A stretch of 64,000 nucleotides of DNA, taken from NCBI GenBank assembly GCA_026014745.1, contig JAOZHS010000003.1:104137-168136 (forward strand). Reading direction: 5' to 3'. Source of the stretch: Candidatus Bathyarchaeota archaeon (GTDB taxonomy: Archaea > Thermoproteota > Bathyarchaeia > Bathyarchaeales > Bathycorpusculaceae). Each line of letters begins with the position of its first letter. Position 1 is the first letter of the stretch. Under the pieces are notes generated by a model that worked only from the letters and a program-made list of their open reading frames with translations, had not been told where the DNA came from and did no database searches. This document shows positions 18,481 through 26,792 of the stretch, piece by piece. A program made the position numbers and the translations under genes.

Positions 18481-19896
18481 ATGAGCAATATGTTAGACAA
18501 GCAAACTCTTGCAGGATGGTTACGGGAAAATTACCCTTTAATAGCCATATTACTCGGGGCTATGATGCTGTCTTTTTCTGTGGGGCCCTACGAGAACGGC
18601 GACACAATATGGGAATTTAAAGCCGCCAGCGGGGTAATCCAATGGGGTATGCCCTATGTTGAAGTGCAGGGCAGCTTGATGAACCAGCCCCCTTTAGGTT
18701 TTTATCTGCAAGGTTTTTTCCTTAAACTCTTCGGTATGTCCGTGAGCACCGGCGTACTTTTAGTAACTTTACTAGGTATCTCTTCAACGTTTCTAATGTA
18801 TAAAATAGGCAAAGAACTCTACGGAAAACCCGCAGGTTTACTCGCAGCCGCGCTTTTTGGCTTTACCCCTTGGCAACTTGTTCTTTCAAGAAGTTTTCTA
18901 ATAGACGTGCCTTGCCTATTCTTTACATTGGTGTGCTTATTTTTTGCAATTTTAGCCATACATAGATGCTCAATCAAGCTGGCCACTCTATCAGGCTTAT
19001 TTTTTGCGGCTGCACTTTTAACAAAGCTATTCGCAATTTTCATCTTGGTACCCATAGTTCTGCTATATGTTTATTATCACCCAGAAACTCCAAGACGCAT
19101 AATCAGCCAAGTCGGTCTTTTCTGCTTGCCTGTGCTTTCTTTTTCTTATTTGTGGTATCAGGTAATTTTAGGAAAAAACTTATTCTACCTTTTTAGCCAC
19201 AACGACTTTTTTGAAATAAACCTCCAAACCAATCAGCCTACGTACTTTTTTGTTAGCAATTTTCTTCTTAATTATGGGTTAGGCACTATTTTTATTGCCG
19301 CAGCCATTTTTTCGGTGCTTCTTTCGTTAATCTTCAGGCGGCGTCTATCCAGATTCCTAACGATGGATGTCATTTGCTTAGTGACCATTTGTACGATTTG
19401 TGGCGTGAACACTTTTATGGGTGCAAGCCTGAACCTAAATGTGCCGTATACAAGCGCAATCAAATATGACTATCAATCTTTGCCTTTCTTTAGTTTGTTA
19501 GCCGCTTCGTTAGCCGGCAAATGTAGTGTCCTTTTGAGGAAAAATCCGCTAAAAACAAGAGGCGACCAACTGCTATTTGTTAGTGGTTTAGCTGGAGTTT
19601 TCTTGCTTGTTGCCTCAGTTTTTTCTATTCAATTTATTACGCTGGATTCCTCACGGTTGAATTTTTTGAAGTATTCAGTACAATCAGGCTCCATACAAGG
19701 TTATGCCTTAAGTGCTTCAACGCCGTTATTGCAATATAGTTTTTCCATGTTTGTGCAGTATTTGGGTTGTACGATTGTGTTGGCGGCGCTTTTAGTAGCA
19801 AACAAAAGCTACCTAAAATCGATGTTCAAACCTATGCATAGCTGGATCGAGACAAAAAATTCGGCTTTTAAAAATAATAATCGACCCCTAATATAG
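18481..19896 (+). CDS. GT-C family (PMT-like, GT39) membrane glycosyltransferase
   Basis: 471 residues, multi-pass. The first luminal loop holds the acidic motif ENGDTIWEFK and NQPPLGFYLQGFFLKLFG, as in Pmt/ArnT-type enzymes that transfer sugars from dolichyl-phosphate donors. About ten membrane helices follow, including GLLAAALFGFTPWQLVLSR and DVPCLFFTLVCLFFA. Likely role: surface protein or lipid glycosylation. A TATA-like ATTTTATAAG lies ~50 bp upstream, and the ABC exporter genes follow after a 74-bp gap. Confidence 0.85.
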   Translation: MSNMLDKQTLAGWLRENYPLIAILLGAMMLSFSVGPYENGDTIWEFKAASGVIQWGMPYVEVQGSLMNQPPLGFYLQGFFLKLFGMSVSTGVLLVTLLGISSTFLMYKIGKELYGKPAGLLAAALFGFTPWQLVLSRSFLIDVPCLFFTLVCLFFAILAIHRCSIKLATLSGLFFAAALLTKLFAIFILVPIVLLYVYYHPETPRRIISQVGLFCLPVLSFSYLWYQVILGKNLFYLFSHNDFFEINLQTNQPTYFFVSNFLLNYGLGTIFIAAAIFSVLLSLIFRRRLSRFLTMDVICLVTICTICGVNTFMGASLNLNVPYTSAIKYDYQSLPFFSLLAASLAGKCSVLLRKNPLKTRGDQLLFVSGLAGVFLLVASVFSIQFITLDSSRLNFLKYSVQSGSIQGYALSASTPLLQYSFSMFVQYLGCTIVLAALLVANKSYLKSMFKPMHSWIETKNSAFKNNNRPLI

Positions 19897-19970
19897 CTGC
19901 CGTGCTGTTGCTGTGGGGTAACAGTCACATACAATTATTTTGTCAAAAAATACCAGTTCTTTAGGAAGAT

Positions 19971-20975
19971 ATGCCCGAAATTATAGACGTAAAAAATCTT
20001 GTTGAAGTTTATTCTGATGGCACCAAAGCCGTTGACAACATTTCTTTTAGTGTCGGTCAAGGCGAATTTTTTGGGTTTTTGGGTCCAAATGGCGCTGGGA
20101 AAAGCACCACGATAAAAATCCTAACAACCCTGCTTAGGAAAACCTCTGGATCCGTTTATGTGGCGGGTATGGATGTTGATTCAAGCGCTTCTGCAATCCG
20201 TCGGCTTATTGGAGTGCAAAGTCAAGAAACAACAGTAGACGGCGACTTGACTGGTCGCGAAAACCTTACGTTGCAGGGGCATTTTCAGCAAATGAGCGGC
20301 TCTACGTTGAAGAATCGAGTGAATGAGTTGTTGTCTTTGGTTGGCTTGGAGTCAGCGGCGGATAAGCGGGCGCGTAATTATTCGGGCGGCATGAAGAAGC
20401 GTTTGGATTTGGCGACTGCGCTTGTGCATAAGCCGAAGTTGCTTTTTTTGGATGAACCGACAACGGGGTTGGATCCGCAGTCTCGAAATGCGATTTGGTC
20501 TTATCTTGAGCAAATCAACAAGGAGGAGGGCATAACCATTTTCTTAACTACTCAGTACCTCGAAGAAGCTGATCGCCTCTGCAAACGCTTAGCAATTATT
20601 GACTTTGGCAAAATCGTGACTTTAGGGACTCCTGCCGCTTTGAAGCAGGAAATCGGCGCTGACTCAATAAAAATTTCCATCGACAATTGCGAACGTGACA
20701 AACCCCGTGCGAGAGAGATACTCAGCAGTTTAGAGGGAGTGAATCAGGTTTTAGATGCGGGTCCTGAAGAATGCCTAACCGTTTATGCCAAGCATGCTGG
20801 TCCCTTGGTCGCGGATATTGTGCGTGCCTTTGATAGCTGTGACATTAGGTTGTTGTCGGTGACGTTTTCTTCGCCTACTTTGGATGATGTTTTTCTGCAA
20901 CATACGGGACGTCGGATACGCTCTGAAGAACTGGTTAAGACTCCCAGTGCTATGTTTGGAGGCGCCCGACGATGA
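19971..20975 (+). CDS. ABC transporter ATP-binding protein (DrrA-like)
   Basis: 334 residues. Walker A GPNGAGKST, Q-loop region VQSQETTVDGDLT, signature YSGGMKKR, Walker B LLFLDEPT, D-loop GLDPQ, and a switch residue that appears as Gln (FLTTQYLEEAD) in place of the usual His, as in the DrrA subfamily. The C-terminal ~110 residues form the accessory domain typical of ABC-2 exporters. It overlaps the permease gene by 4 bp (ATGA). Probably exports a lipid, glycan or drug-like compound. Confidence 0.95.
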   Translation: MPEIIDVKNLVEVYSDGTKAVDNISFSVGQGEFFGFLGPNGAGKSTTIKILTTLLRKTSGSVYVAGMDVDSSASAIRRLIGVQSQETTVDGDLTGRENLTLQGHFQQMSGSTLKNRVNELLSLVGLESAADKRARNYSGGMKKRLDLATALVHKPKLLFLDEPTTGLDPQSRNAIWSYLEQINKEEGITIFLTTQYLEEADRLCKRLAIIDFGKIVTLGTPAALKQEIGADSIKISIDNCERDKPRAREILSSLEGVNQVLDAGPEECLTVYAKHAGPLVADIVRAFDSCDIRLLSVTFSSPTLDDVFLQHTGRRIRSEELVKTPSAMFGGARR

Positions 20976-21757
20976 CGCTGCTCTCCGACACCCGCTATCT
21001 GTTTGTTAGATACCTAAAGAAGCTGATCCGAAACCCAATTTTGCTGTTTTTTTCACTATTTCAGCCCATCATATTTCTGCTCTTATTCACCCAGCTTCTG
21101 GGCAGTTTTAGCAGTATCCCTGGGTTTGCGGCAGCCACCGGCACCACAAGTTACGCTATATTTGCCACTGCAGGTATTCTTCTTCAGAACGCCTTTGGCA
21201 GCGCCTTGCAATCGGGAAACTCTATTGTAGCAGACATTGATTCGGGATACCTGCAAAAGATGCTGGTTACACCGGTTAATCGTTACGCGATTTTACTGGG
21301 GCGCTTGACCAGCGACGCCTTCCGAGTGGTTATCCAATCCATAATCATTATTGCCTTGTCGTTTTTGCCTATTGTTGGCGTCTCGTATGTCACGGGGTTG
21401 CCTGGGATTTTGCTGATTCTTTTAACTATCGCTTTCTTTGGGTTAGCCTGGTCAGGCATTTCGTTGGCTATCGGCATGAAAACCCGTAGTTCCGAAACTG
21501 TTTTTGCAATCGGCGGTTTTATCACTTTTCCGTTGCTGTTTTTGAGTACTGCTTTGGTGCCGCAGAGTTTTCAGCCACAATGGATACAGACCGTTTCGAT
21601 GTTTAACCCGATTAGTTATGCGGTGAATGCTTGTCGTGTGCTTATGATTACGGGGTATGATTGGAGTACCATTTTGCAGGCGTATGGTGTGATTGCGCTT
21701 GTGGGTGTTGTAACGTTGACGGCTACGGTTTATCAGTTTAGAAAAGTAGTTAGTTAA
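20972..21757 (+). CDS. ABC-2 type permease (DrrB-like)
   Basis: 261 residues with six membrane helices. It begins with the usual amphipathic segment TRYLFVRYLKKLIRNPILLFF and contains the ABC-2 signature region (LFLSTALVPQSFQPQWIQTVSMFNPISYAVNACR). It is translationally coupled to the ATPase gene and forms the membrane half of the exporter. Confidence 0.93.
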   Translation: MTLLSDTRYLFVRYLKKLIRNPILLFFSLFQPIIFLLLFTQLLGSFSSIPGFAAATGTTSYAIFATAGILLQNAFGSALQSGNSIVADIDSGYLQKMLVTPVNRYAILLGRLTSDAFRVVIQSIIIIALSFLPIVGVSYVTGLPGILLILLTIAFFGLAWSGISLAIGMKTRSSETVFAIGGFITFPLLFLSTALVPQSFQPQWIQTVSMFNPISYAVNACRVLMITGYDWSTILQAYGVIALVGVVTLTATVYQFRKVVS

Positions 21758-21770
21758 TTCTTTGTTGTTC

Positions 21771-21811
21771 CTTTTTTTATTAGCTATTTTATTTTTTTAG
21801 GTTTTTTGTCT
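21771..21811 (+). terminator. T-rich terminator after the ABC exporter
   Basis: Three successive T-runs (T8, T7 and T6) lie within 55 bp of the permease stop codon. No hairpin is evident. Confidence 0.4.
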
Positions 21812-22159
21812 CCATCATTGCTGTTTTTTGTTGCCTGTTTAGAACCCCATGAATTTTCAGTTTTTTTGTTCTTAAAATTTAAAAGCAACTAGCGTACTTT
21901 TATGTGAACTAACTCGGGGTAGCATGGGAGAAATTACTGCGATGGCACAGAGCATACTAGGCAACCATGATTGGAATGTGATGTGTTGCCTAAAAAGTGA
22001 CCCTTGGCAAAGAACAGTATCCTCTCTCTATCTGCACAGTTTAGGGTCAGATAAACTTAAATATGTTCATGTAACCGCTTGTTGCTATAACAAGTGTATA
22101 TCTGACTCAGCCTTTGAGGTGGCTCAATTGGTAAAAACCGTTGACGGAGAAATTAACGC
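21812..22159 (+). promoter_or_regulatory. Promoter region and leader of the hydrogenase/complex I operon
   Basis: The gene-free interval holds a TATA box CTTAAATAT at 22056-22064. A transcript starting near 22085-22090 would have a ~70-nt leader. A perfect hairpin CTTGTT-GCTAT-AACAAG spans 22078-22094, right around the expected start site. A ribosome binding site GGAG (22146-22149) lies 10 bp before the first ATG. A 79-codon frame at 21924-22163 runs across this promoter and is unlikely to be real. Confidence 0.5.
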
Positions 22160-22489
22160 ATGATTGTTGAAGCTATTATCGCATTTGTCTTAATCTTTGT
22201 TTCAACTCTCGTTATTTACAGTTTAGGCAGACGCGCTGCCCCAAAAACCGCAATAAGTGAAAACGAACAAGCCGCATATGCTTGCGGAGAAAAAGTCACC
22301 TTCCAAGGACTAAAAATCAACGTGTCCCTTTACCGTTACCTGATTTACTTCGTCGTTTTTGACTCATCAGTTCTCGTTCTCGCATTTGCCGCTTTTGCGC
22401 TGGCTGCAACAAACCCTCTGCTGCTAATTCTCTACTTGGGAATAATTCTTGCGGCAGGTTGGGCGCTTCTTGAAGGAGGCAAAAATTAA
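22160..22489 (+). CDS. nuoA: Complex I subunit A-like membrane protein
   Basis: 109 residues, three membrane helices (2-22, ~57-80, ~82-103). The loop NEQAAYACGEKVTF corresponds to the complex I subunit A loop carrying the ECG motif, here ACG. The second-helix FDxE motif of NuoA is replaced by FDSS, so a normally conserved acid is absent. It connects the peripheral catalytic arm to the membrane arm. First gene of the operon; its stop shares one base with the next ATG. The presence of this subunit alongside hydrogenase-type B and CD subunits is notable. Confidence 0.85.
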   Translation: MIVEAIIAFVLIFVSTLVIYSLGRRAAPKTAISENEQAAYACGEKVTFQGLKINVSLYRYLIYFVVFDSSVLVLAFAAFALAATNPLLLILYLGIILAAGWALLEGGKN

Positions 22490-22995
22490 TGACTGACACA
22501 AAAACTTGGGCACGTGTAAAATCTCCTTGGGTGCTTCACTTTAACTCGGGCGCCTGCAACGGCTGCGACATAGAAATCGTTGCCTTGTTGACCCCCAAAT
22601 ATGATGTTGAACGTTTTGGCGTAAAACTTGAACCATCCCCGCGTCACGCTGATGTTTTACTAGTCACCGGAGCCGTTACCCAGCAATGTGCAGAACGGCT
22701 AAAACGCGTCTACGACCAGATGCCCCAACCTAAATTCGTCGTCGCCATTGGCGCTTGCGCCTGCAGCGGCGGAGTATTTGAAGGCAACTATAACGTGTTG
22801 GGCGGCGTCGACAAAGTTATCCCAGTTACAGCTTACATACCGGGGTGTCCACCGCGACCTGAAGCAATCATTGACGGTGTCGTTAAACTCTTAAACGCTC
22901 TCAATCCCCCTAAGAATCCACCTAAACCCGCTAAAGCCCCCGCTCAAGAGGTTTCCCCAAAAGTAGAAGAGGTAAAAACAGATGGCAAACAATAG
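22489..22995 (+). CDS. nuoB: Hydrogenase small subunit / NuoB-type iron-sulfur subunit
   Basis: 168 residues. The proximal [4Fe-4S] ligands follow the hydrogenase pattern: CNGCDIE (Cys23, Cys26), GACACSGG (Cys90/92) and IPGCPPRP (Cys120). Complex I NuoB and Fpo proteins have adjacent cysteines (CC) at the first position instead. A Pro/Lys-rich C-terminal tail (~135-168) is unusual and probably flexible. It overlaps the next gene by 14 bp. It passes electrons between the [NiFe] site in the CD subunit and the ferredoxin-like I subunit. Confidence 0.9.
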   Translation: MTDTKTWARVKSPWVLHFNSGACNGCDIEIVALLTPKYDVERFGVKLEPSPRHADVLLVTGAVTQQCAERLKRVYDQMPQPKFVVAIGACACSGGVFEGNYNVLGGVDKVIPVTAYIPGCPPRPEAIIDGVVKLLNALNPPKNPPKPAKAPAQEVSPKVEEVKTDGKQ

Positions 22996-24559
22996 TTTAG
23001 ACATTATTGGTTTAGTTGAATCTCAATTTGGAGATAAAATAAAAGTAGAACGTGGCTTGCTTGGAGCAGCCTCCATAACTGCCAACAAAGGCCTACACTA
23101 CGACGTACTCAAAGCTATGATTGCCGCTGACGAAAAAGCCGGCATCACAGCCATTACAGGCTTAGACTTCGGCGCAACAATGGGCGTCTACTATCACGTT
23201 CACACCTCAAAGCCCTTCATAACTATAAAAGCTGAAATCCCCAAAGCAAACCCAAAAATAAAGTCAATCGTTGACATCCATCCTGGCGCGGCTTTCCATG
23301 AACTTGAAGTCACCGATTTATTCGGCATAACCTTTGAAGGAAACGAATTCAACGGTCACTTCGTACTCTCCGAAAACTGGCCCGACGGCGTCTACCCGTT
23401 ACGCAAAGATGTAAACTTAAATGACGTCAAGCTGGTTCCAACACCAGCCCGTGAAGCCAACACGCTTCCTGAGAATCAACGTCTCGTCAAAATTATAATT
23501 GGTCCTCAACATCCAGCACTGCTGGAACCCGAAAAATTCTCAGTTACAGTCAGCGGCGAAACAGTTACCAAAGTTGAACCCCGCATCGGTTACGTGCATC
23601 GCGGCATCGAGAAATCCGCTGAATCCCGAAGCTACCTCCAAGACGTCTACCTAGTAGAGCGGGTCTGTGGCATCTGCAACCCCTGCCATGCATACGGCTT
23701 TGTGGCTGCCGTGGAGAAAATCCTCAAATTCAAAGCTCCACCACGGGCACAATATCTTCGAGTTATCGCTTTAGAACTCAACCGATTACATAGCCACCTC
23801 TTAACTTTAGGGCACGCAGGCCTTGAAATCGGTTACGAAACAGTTTTCCAGTACTTCTGGCGCGACCGGGAGCCCATTATGGACTTAATAGAGTTAACCA
23901 GCGGCAACCGCGTATATGGTTCTTTAATTGTGGTGGGCGGTGTCAGACGTGACATCAACGCGAACGATATCCCCAAAATCAAAACCACCATTGAAGAGCT
24001 TCGCGGAAAGCTTCCCTTCTACCGCAAAATCTACAATGACGAACCCACACTCCGCCTTCGTATGCACGATGTCGGAATTTTAAGCCGCGAAGACGCACTC
24101 AAACTCTCCGTGGTAGGTCCAGTTGCACGTGGTAGTAAAGTTGACATTGACGTTCGGAAAGACTTGCCTTATGAAGCATATGGCGAGATTCCATTCAAAG
24201 AAATCGTCTATGACACCTGTGACACTTGGGCACGAATGAATGTGCGCCTTGATGAAGTTGAAGAAAGCATCGACATCCTCCAATACGCCCTTGACCATCT
24301 ACCTTCAGGACCTATACGCGAAGATGTCCCCCGCGCTGTCCCTGCAGGAGAAGCCGTTTGTAGCTTGGAAGCTCCAAGAGGCGAACTCTTCTACTACGTG
24401 AGAAGCAACGGAACCGACATACCTGACCGCGTAAAAATCCGAACCCCAACATTCGCTAACATTCCATCATTCCTCAAATCTGCAATCGGTGAGAGCATAG
24501 CTGACGTACCTTCAAACTTTGTTAGCTTAGATCCATGCTTCTCATGCACTGACAGGTGA
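22982..24559 (+). CDS. Fused NuoC-NuoD-type [NiFe]-hydrogenase large subunit, group 4
   Basis: 525 residues. Residues ~1-145 are the NuoC-like domain (FHELEVTDLFGITFEG...PLRKD). Residues ~165-525 are the large subunit: GPQHPAL, GYVHRGIEK, then L1 motif RVCGICNPCH (Cys229, Cys232) and C-terminal L2 motif DPCFSCTDR (Cys519, Cys522). These four cysteines bind the Ni-Fe centre in hydrogenases and are lost in true complex I, so the protein should be a group 4 hydrogenase catalytic subunit. It ends exactly at the L2 Arg, so there is no C-terminal extension for a maturation protease to remove. Its stop overlaps the next gene. Confidence 0.92.
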   Translation: MANNSLDIIGLVESQFGDKIKVERGLLGAASITANKGLHYDVLKAMIAADEKAGITAITGLDFGATMGVYYHVHTSKPFITIKAEIPKANPKIKSIVDIHPGAAFHELEVTDLFGITFEGNEFNGHFVLSENWPDGVYPLRKDVNLNDVKLVPTPAREANTLPENQRLVKIIIGPQHPALLEPEKFSVTVSGETVTKVEPRIGYVHRGIEKSAESRSYLQDVYLVERVCGICNPCHAYGFVAAVEKILKFKAPPRAQYLRVIALELNRLHSHLLTLGHAGLEIGYETVFQYFWRDREPIMDLIELTSGNRVYGSLIVVGGVRRDINANDIPKIKTTIEELRGKLPFYRKIYNDEPTLRLRMHDVGILSREDALKLSVVGPVARGSKVDIDVRKDLPYEAYGEIPFKEIVYDTCDTWARMNVRLDEVEESIDILQYALDHLPSGPIREDVPRAVPAGEAVCSLEAPRGELFYYVRSNGTDIPDRVKIRTPTFANIPSFLKSAIGESIADVPSNFVSLDPCFSCTDR

Positions 24560-25557
24560 TATATGCGATGCTTGACATCTGGCTGATCTTCCGTATTCTA
24601 ATCTTCCCAGGCTTCAGTTTCATCCTATTCCTAACGCTCTTCTGCGATTGGATGGAACGAAAACTCGAAGCCCGCATCCAAAACCGCGTTGGTCCCATGG
24701 TTGCAGGCCCCGCAGGCATATTGCAGCCCCTCGCTGACTTTATCAAATTATTAACCAAAGAAGACATTGAACCCCGAGGCACGAAACGTTTCCTCTTCAA
24801 ATTTGCGCCCCTTACCGCCTTTGCAATTATGGTTTTTGCCATGTGCTTCATACCCATTGACGGCGCAAGTGTTCTATCTACAAGCGGCTTCACCGGCGAC
24901 TTGATTATTATCTTGGTGTTCTCAACCATCGCGAACTTTTTGTTGTTCCTCTCAGGCTGGGCATCTAACAACCCTTACGGTTCAATCGGGTCAGCCAGAG
25001 TCTTAACCCAATTCTTAGGCTACGATATTCCCCTATTCCTCTTGGCATTATCCCCTGCATTTATCGCAGGAACCTTAAGCATCGCAGGCATAATTGCAAG
25101 CCAAAACATCTGGTACATCGTTTTAGTGCCCTGGGCATTCGTATTATTCGTAATCACAATTCAGGCAGAACTTGAAAAAGACCCCTTCGATGTCCCCCAC
25201 TCAGAATCTGAACTCGTTGGCGGCTTAGAAACCGAATACACAGGCGCAAAACTCGCTTTCCTCCACTTAACCCGAGACGTCCAAGTCGTTTTTGGCTCAG
25301 CGTTAGTGGTCACGTTATTCCTTGGCGGCTTTAACGGACCAGTATTCTTTGGGCCTCCACAATTCTGGTACACACTTTGGTTCGTCCTCAAACTCTTAGC
25401 TGTCGTCGCCATATCAGAATACATTACTACAGTCTTTGCCCGCTTACGCATAGACCAAGTTTTAACGGCTAACTGGAAAATATTCCTGCCCGCAGCAATC
25501 CTGTGCTTAATGTTAACAGTAGTATTAGTGACATGGGTCTATCCACTGGTGGTGTAA
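24556..25557 (+). CDS. nuoH: Complex I subunit H-like membrane protein
   Basis: 333 residues, eight membrane helices. Typical NuoH/EchB features are WMERKLEARIQNRVGP, GILQPLADFIKLLTKED, and DPFDVPHSESELVGGLETEYTG. It forms the membrane docking site of the catalytic arm. The frame opens with GTG at 24556, but the ATG at 24568 has AGGTGA (24554-24559) at ideal spacing and is the likelier start. Confidence 0.93.
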   Translation: MIYAMLDIWLIFRILIFPGFSFILFLTLFCDWMERKLEARIQNRVGPMVAGPAGILQPLADFIKLLTKEDIEPRGTKRFLFKFAPLTAFAIMVFAMCFIPIDGASVLSTSGFTGDLIIILVFSTIANFLLFLSGWASNNPYGSIGSARVLTQFLGYDIPLFLLALSPAFIAGTLSIAGIIASQNIWYIVLVPWAFVLFVITIQAELEKDPFDVPHSESELVGGLETEYTGAKLAFLHLTRDVQVVFGSALVVTLFLGGFNGPVFFGPPQFWYTLWFVLKLLAVVAISEYITTVFARLRIDQVLTANWKIFLPAAILCLMLTVVLVTWVYPLVV

Positions 25558-25563
25558 CAATAC

Positions 25564-26013
25564 ATGGCTGACAAAGAAAAGAAATCTCGCATATCTCCAA
25601 TATTTAGGCGTGCAGCGTCGCACCTCTTTACTAAACCTGCAACAACCAAGTATCCCTTCGTAAAACCCACATTACCCGATGACGCACGAGGCAAAGTAAT
25701 CTACGAAATCAAAGACTGCAACATCATCGACTTTGGACCCCGCCGCGACTTCACTTTAGACGTGAAAGCCATAGTGGGATCTAACTGTCACGTCTGCCAA
25801 CGCGACTGCCCAACCAACGCAATCGAAATCGTCGAAGTAGAAGGCAAAAAACGCGTCCAAATCGACCTCAACAAATGCATCTTCTGCCACCAATGCGTAG
25901 AAAGCTGCCCCCGAAAAGCCATCACCAGCTCCGAACTATACGAGTTAGCCACAACCGATAAAGGCTCACTAATAATGAAGCCCAGCCTAAAAGCCAAGGA
26001 GGACACACAGTAA
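25564..26013 (+). CDS. nuoI: Complex I subunit I-like ferredoxin protein
   Basis: 149 residues. The second [4Fe-4S] motif is complete: CIFCHQCVESCPRKAI (Cys105, 108, 111, 115). The first reads GSNCHVCQRDCP: Cys75, 78 and 82 are present, but the position of the first ligand is Gly72. An extra Cys52 upstream might substitute. It links the B subunit to the external electron carrier, probably ferredoxin. A Lys/Arg-rich N-terminus may bind the membrane surface. Confidence 0.9.
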   Translation: MADKEKKSRISPIFRRAASHLFTKPATTKYPFVKPTLPDDARGKVIYEIKDCNIIDFGPRRDFTLDVKAIVGSNCHVCQRDCPTNAIEIVEVEGKKRVQIDLNKCIFCHQCVESCPRKAITSSELYELATTDKGSLIMKPSLKAKEDTQ

Positions 26014-26478
26014 TTGATTCCATTTATTCTTGAGATTCTTTCAGTAGGTTTGATCGTTTCAGCCGTTTTAGCGCTGTTCCTTGACGAAGTCGTTTATTCC
26101 GTTGCAGCCTTAAGCGGCACCTTCCTGTTTACATCGCTAATTTACGCCTTAAGCGGCAACATATACGCCGCCATCTTCCAATTTGCCGTCAGCATCGGCA
26201 CCTTAGCCATATTGTTCCTCTCCGGCGAAATGTTAGGTGACAAACCCGCCCGCAAAGCATCTCCCCAACGTACCGCGGGATTATTGGGCGCAGGTGTGCT
26301 TTTGTCTTTACCTGCACTTTTCCTCTCAGTCTCTGGCGAGACAACCATCACCAATGAAGCCTCTTTTGGAGATGCCCTCTGGAATCTTCGAGGCTTAGAT
26401 ACAATTTTGCAGGCAGTTGTTATTTTGACGGTGGCGTTAGGAATCGCCATTGTCCTTTATGAGCGGAGGAAGAAGTAA
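26014..26478 (+). CDS. nuoJ: Complex I subunit J-like membrane protein
   Basis: 154 residues, TTG start directly abutting the previous stop, with AAGGAGG at 25996-26002. Five helices. The region SGNIYAAIFQFAVSIGTLAILFLSGEML corresponds to the NuoJ TM3 pi-bulge helix. Part of the membrane arm's coupling chain. Its stop overlaps the K subunit start. Confidence 0.88.
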   Translation: MIPFILEILSVGLIVSAVLALFLDEVVYSVAALSGTFLFTSLIYALSGNIYAAIFQFAVSIGTLAILFLSGEMLGDKPARKASPQRTAGLLGAGVLLSLPALFLSVSGETTITNEASFGDALWNLRGLDTILQAVVILTVALGIAIVLYERRKK

Positions 26479-26792
26479 TGGACTTCGTTATCCTCTCGCT
26501 GGTTATGTTGGCTATCGGTATCTATGGGTTACTGACTAACCGCCAACTCCTCAAAGTTTTCATATCAGTCGAGTTAATCGCCACGGCGGCAACCCTAAAC
26601 TTCGTGATGCTTGCCATGGGTCAAGGTTTAGGTCAAGCATTCCTAGTTTTAGCCTTTGCAACAGACACCGCAGTCAGCGGCGTAATCTTAGCGTTGCTCG
26701 TCATTGTATCCAAAAAGTATGGTACAAGCGATATCGGAAAAATCGTACAGTTGATGCAGAACAAAGAAGAAGATAGCGAGGTTGAAGCATAA
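26478..26792 (+). CDS. nuoK: Complex I subunit K-like membrane protein (MrpC-like)
   Basis: 104 residues, three helices. Contains GIYGLLTNRQLLKVFISVELIATAATLNFVML with the conserved membrane Glu of NuoK/MrpC, and a second region ATDTAVSGVILALLVIV. Cytosolic tail NKEEDSEVEA. It provides carboxylates for ion transfer between the E-channel and antiporter subunits. One-base overlap with the L gene. Confidence 0.92.
   Translation: MDFVILSLVMLAIGIYGLLTNRQLLKVFISVELIATAATLNFVMLAMGQGLGQAFLVLAFATDTAVSGVILALLVIVSKKYGTSDIGKIVQLMQNKEEDSEVEA

Noticed and set aside
21924-22163. 79-codon frame ending in overlap with the first complex I gene
   Set aside because: It runs through the TATA box and hairpin of the operon, its sequence resembles no family, and its overlap is explained by chance.
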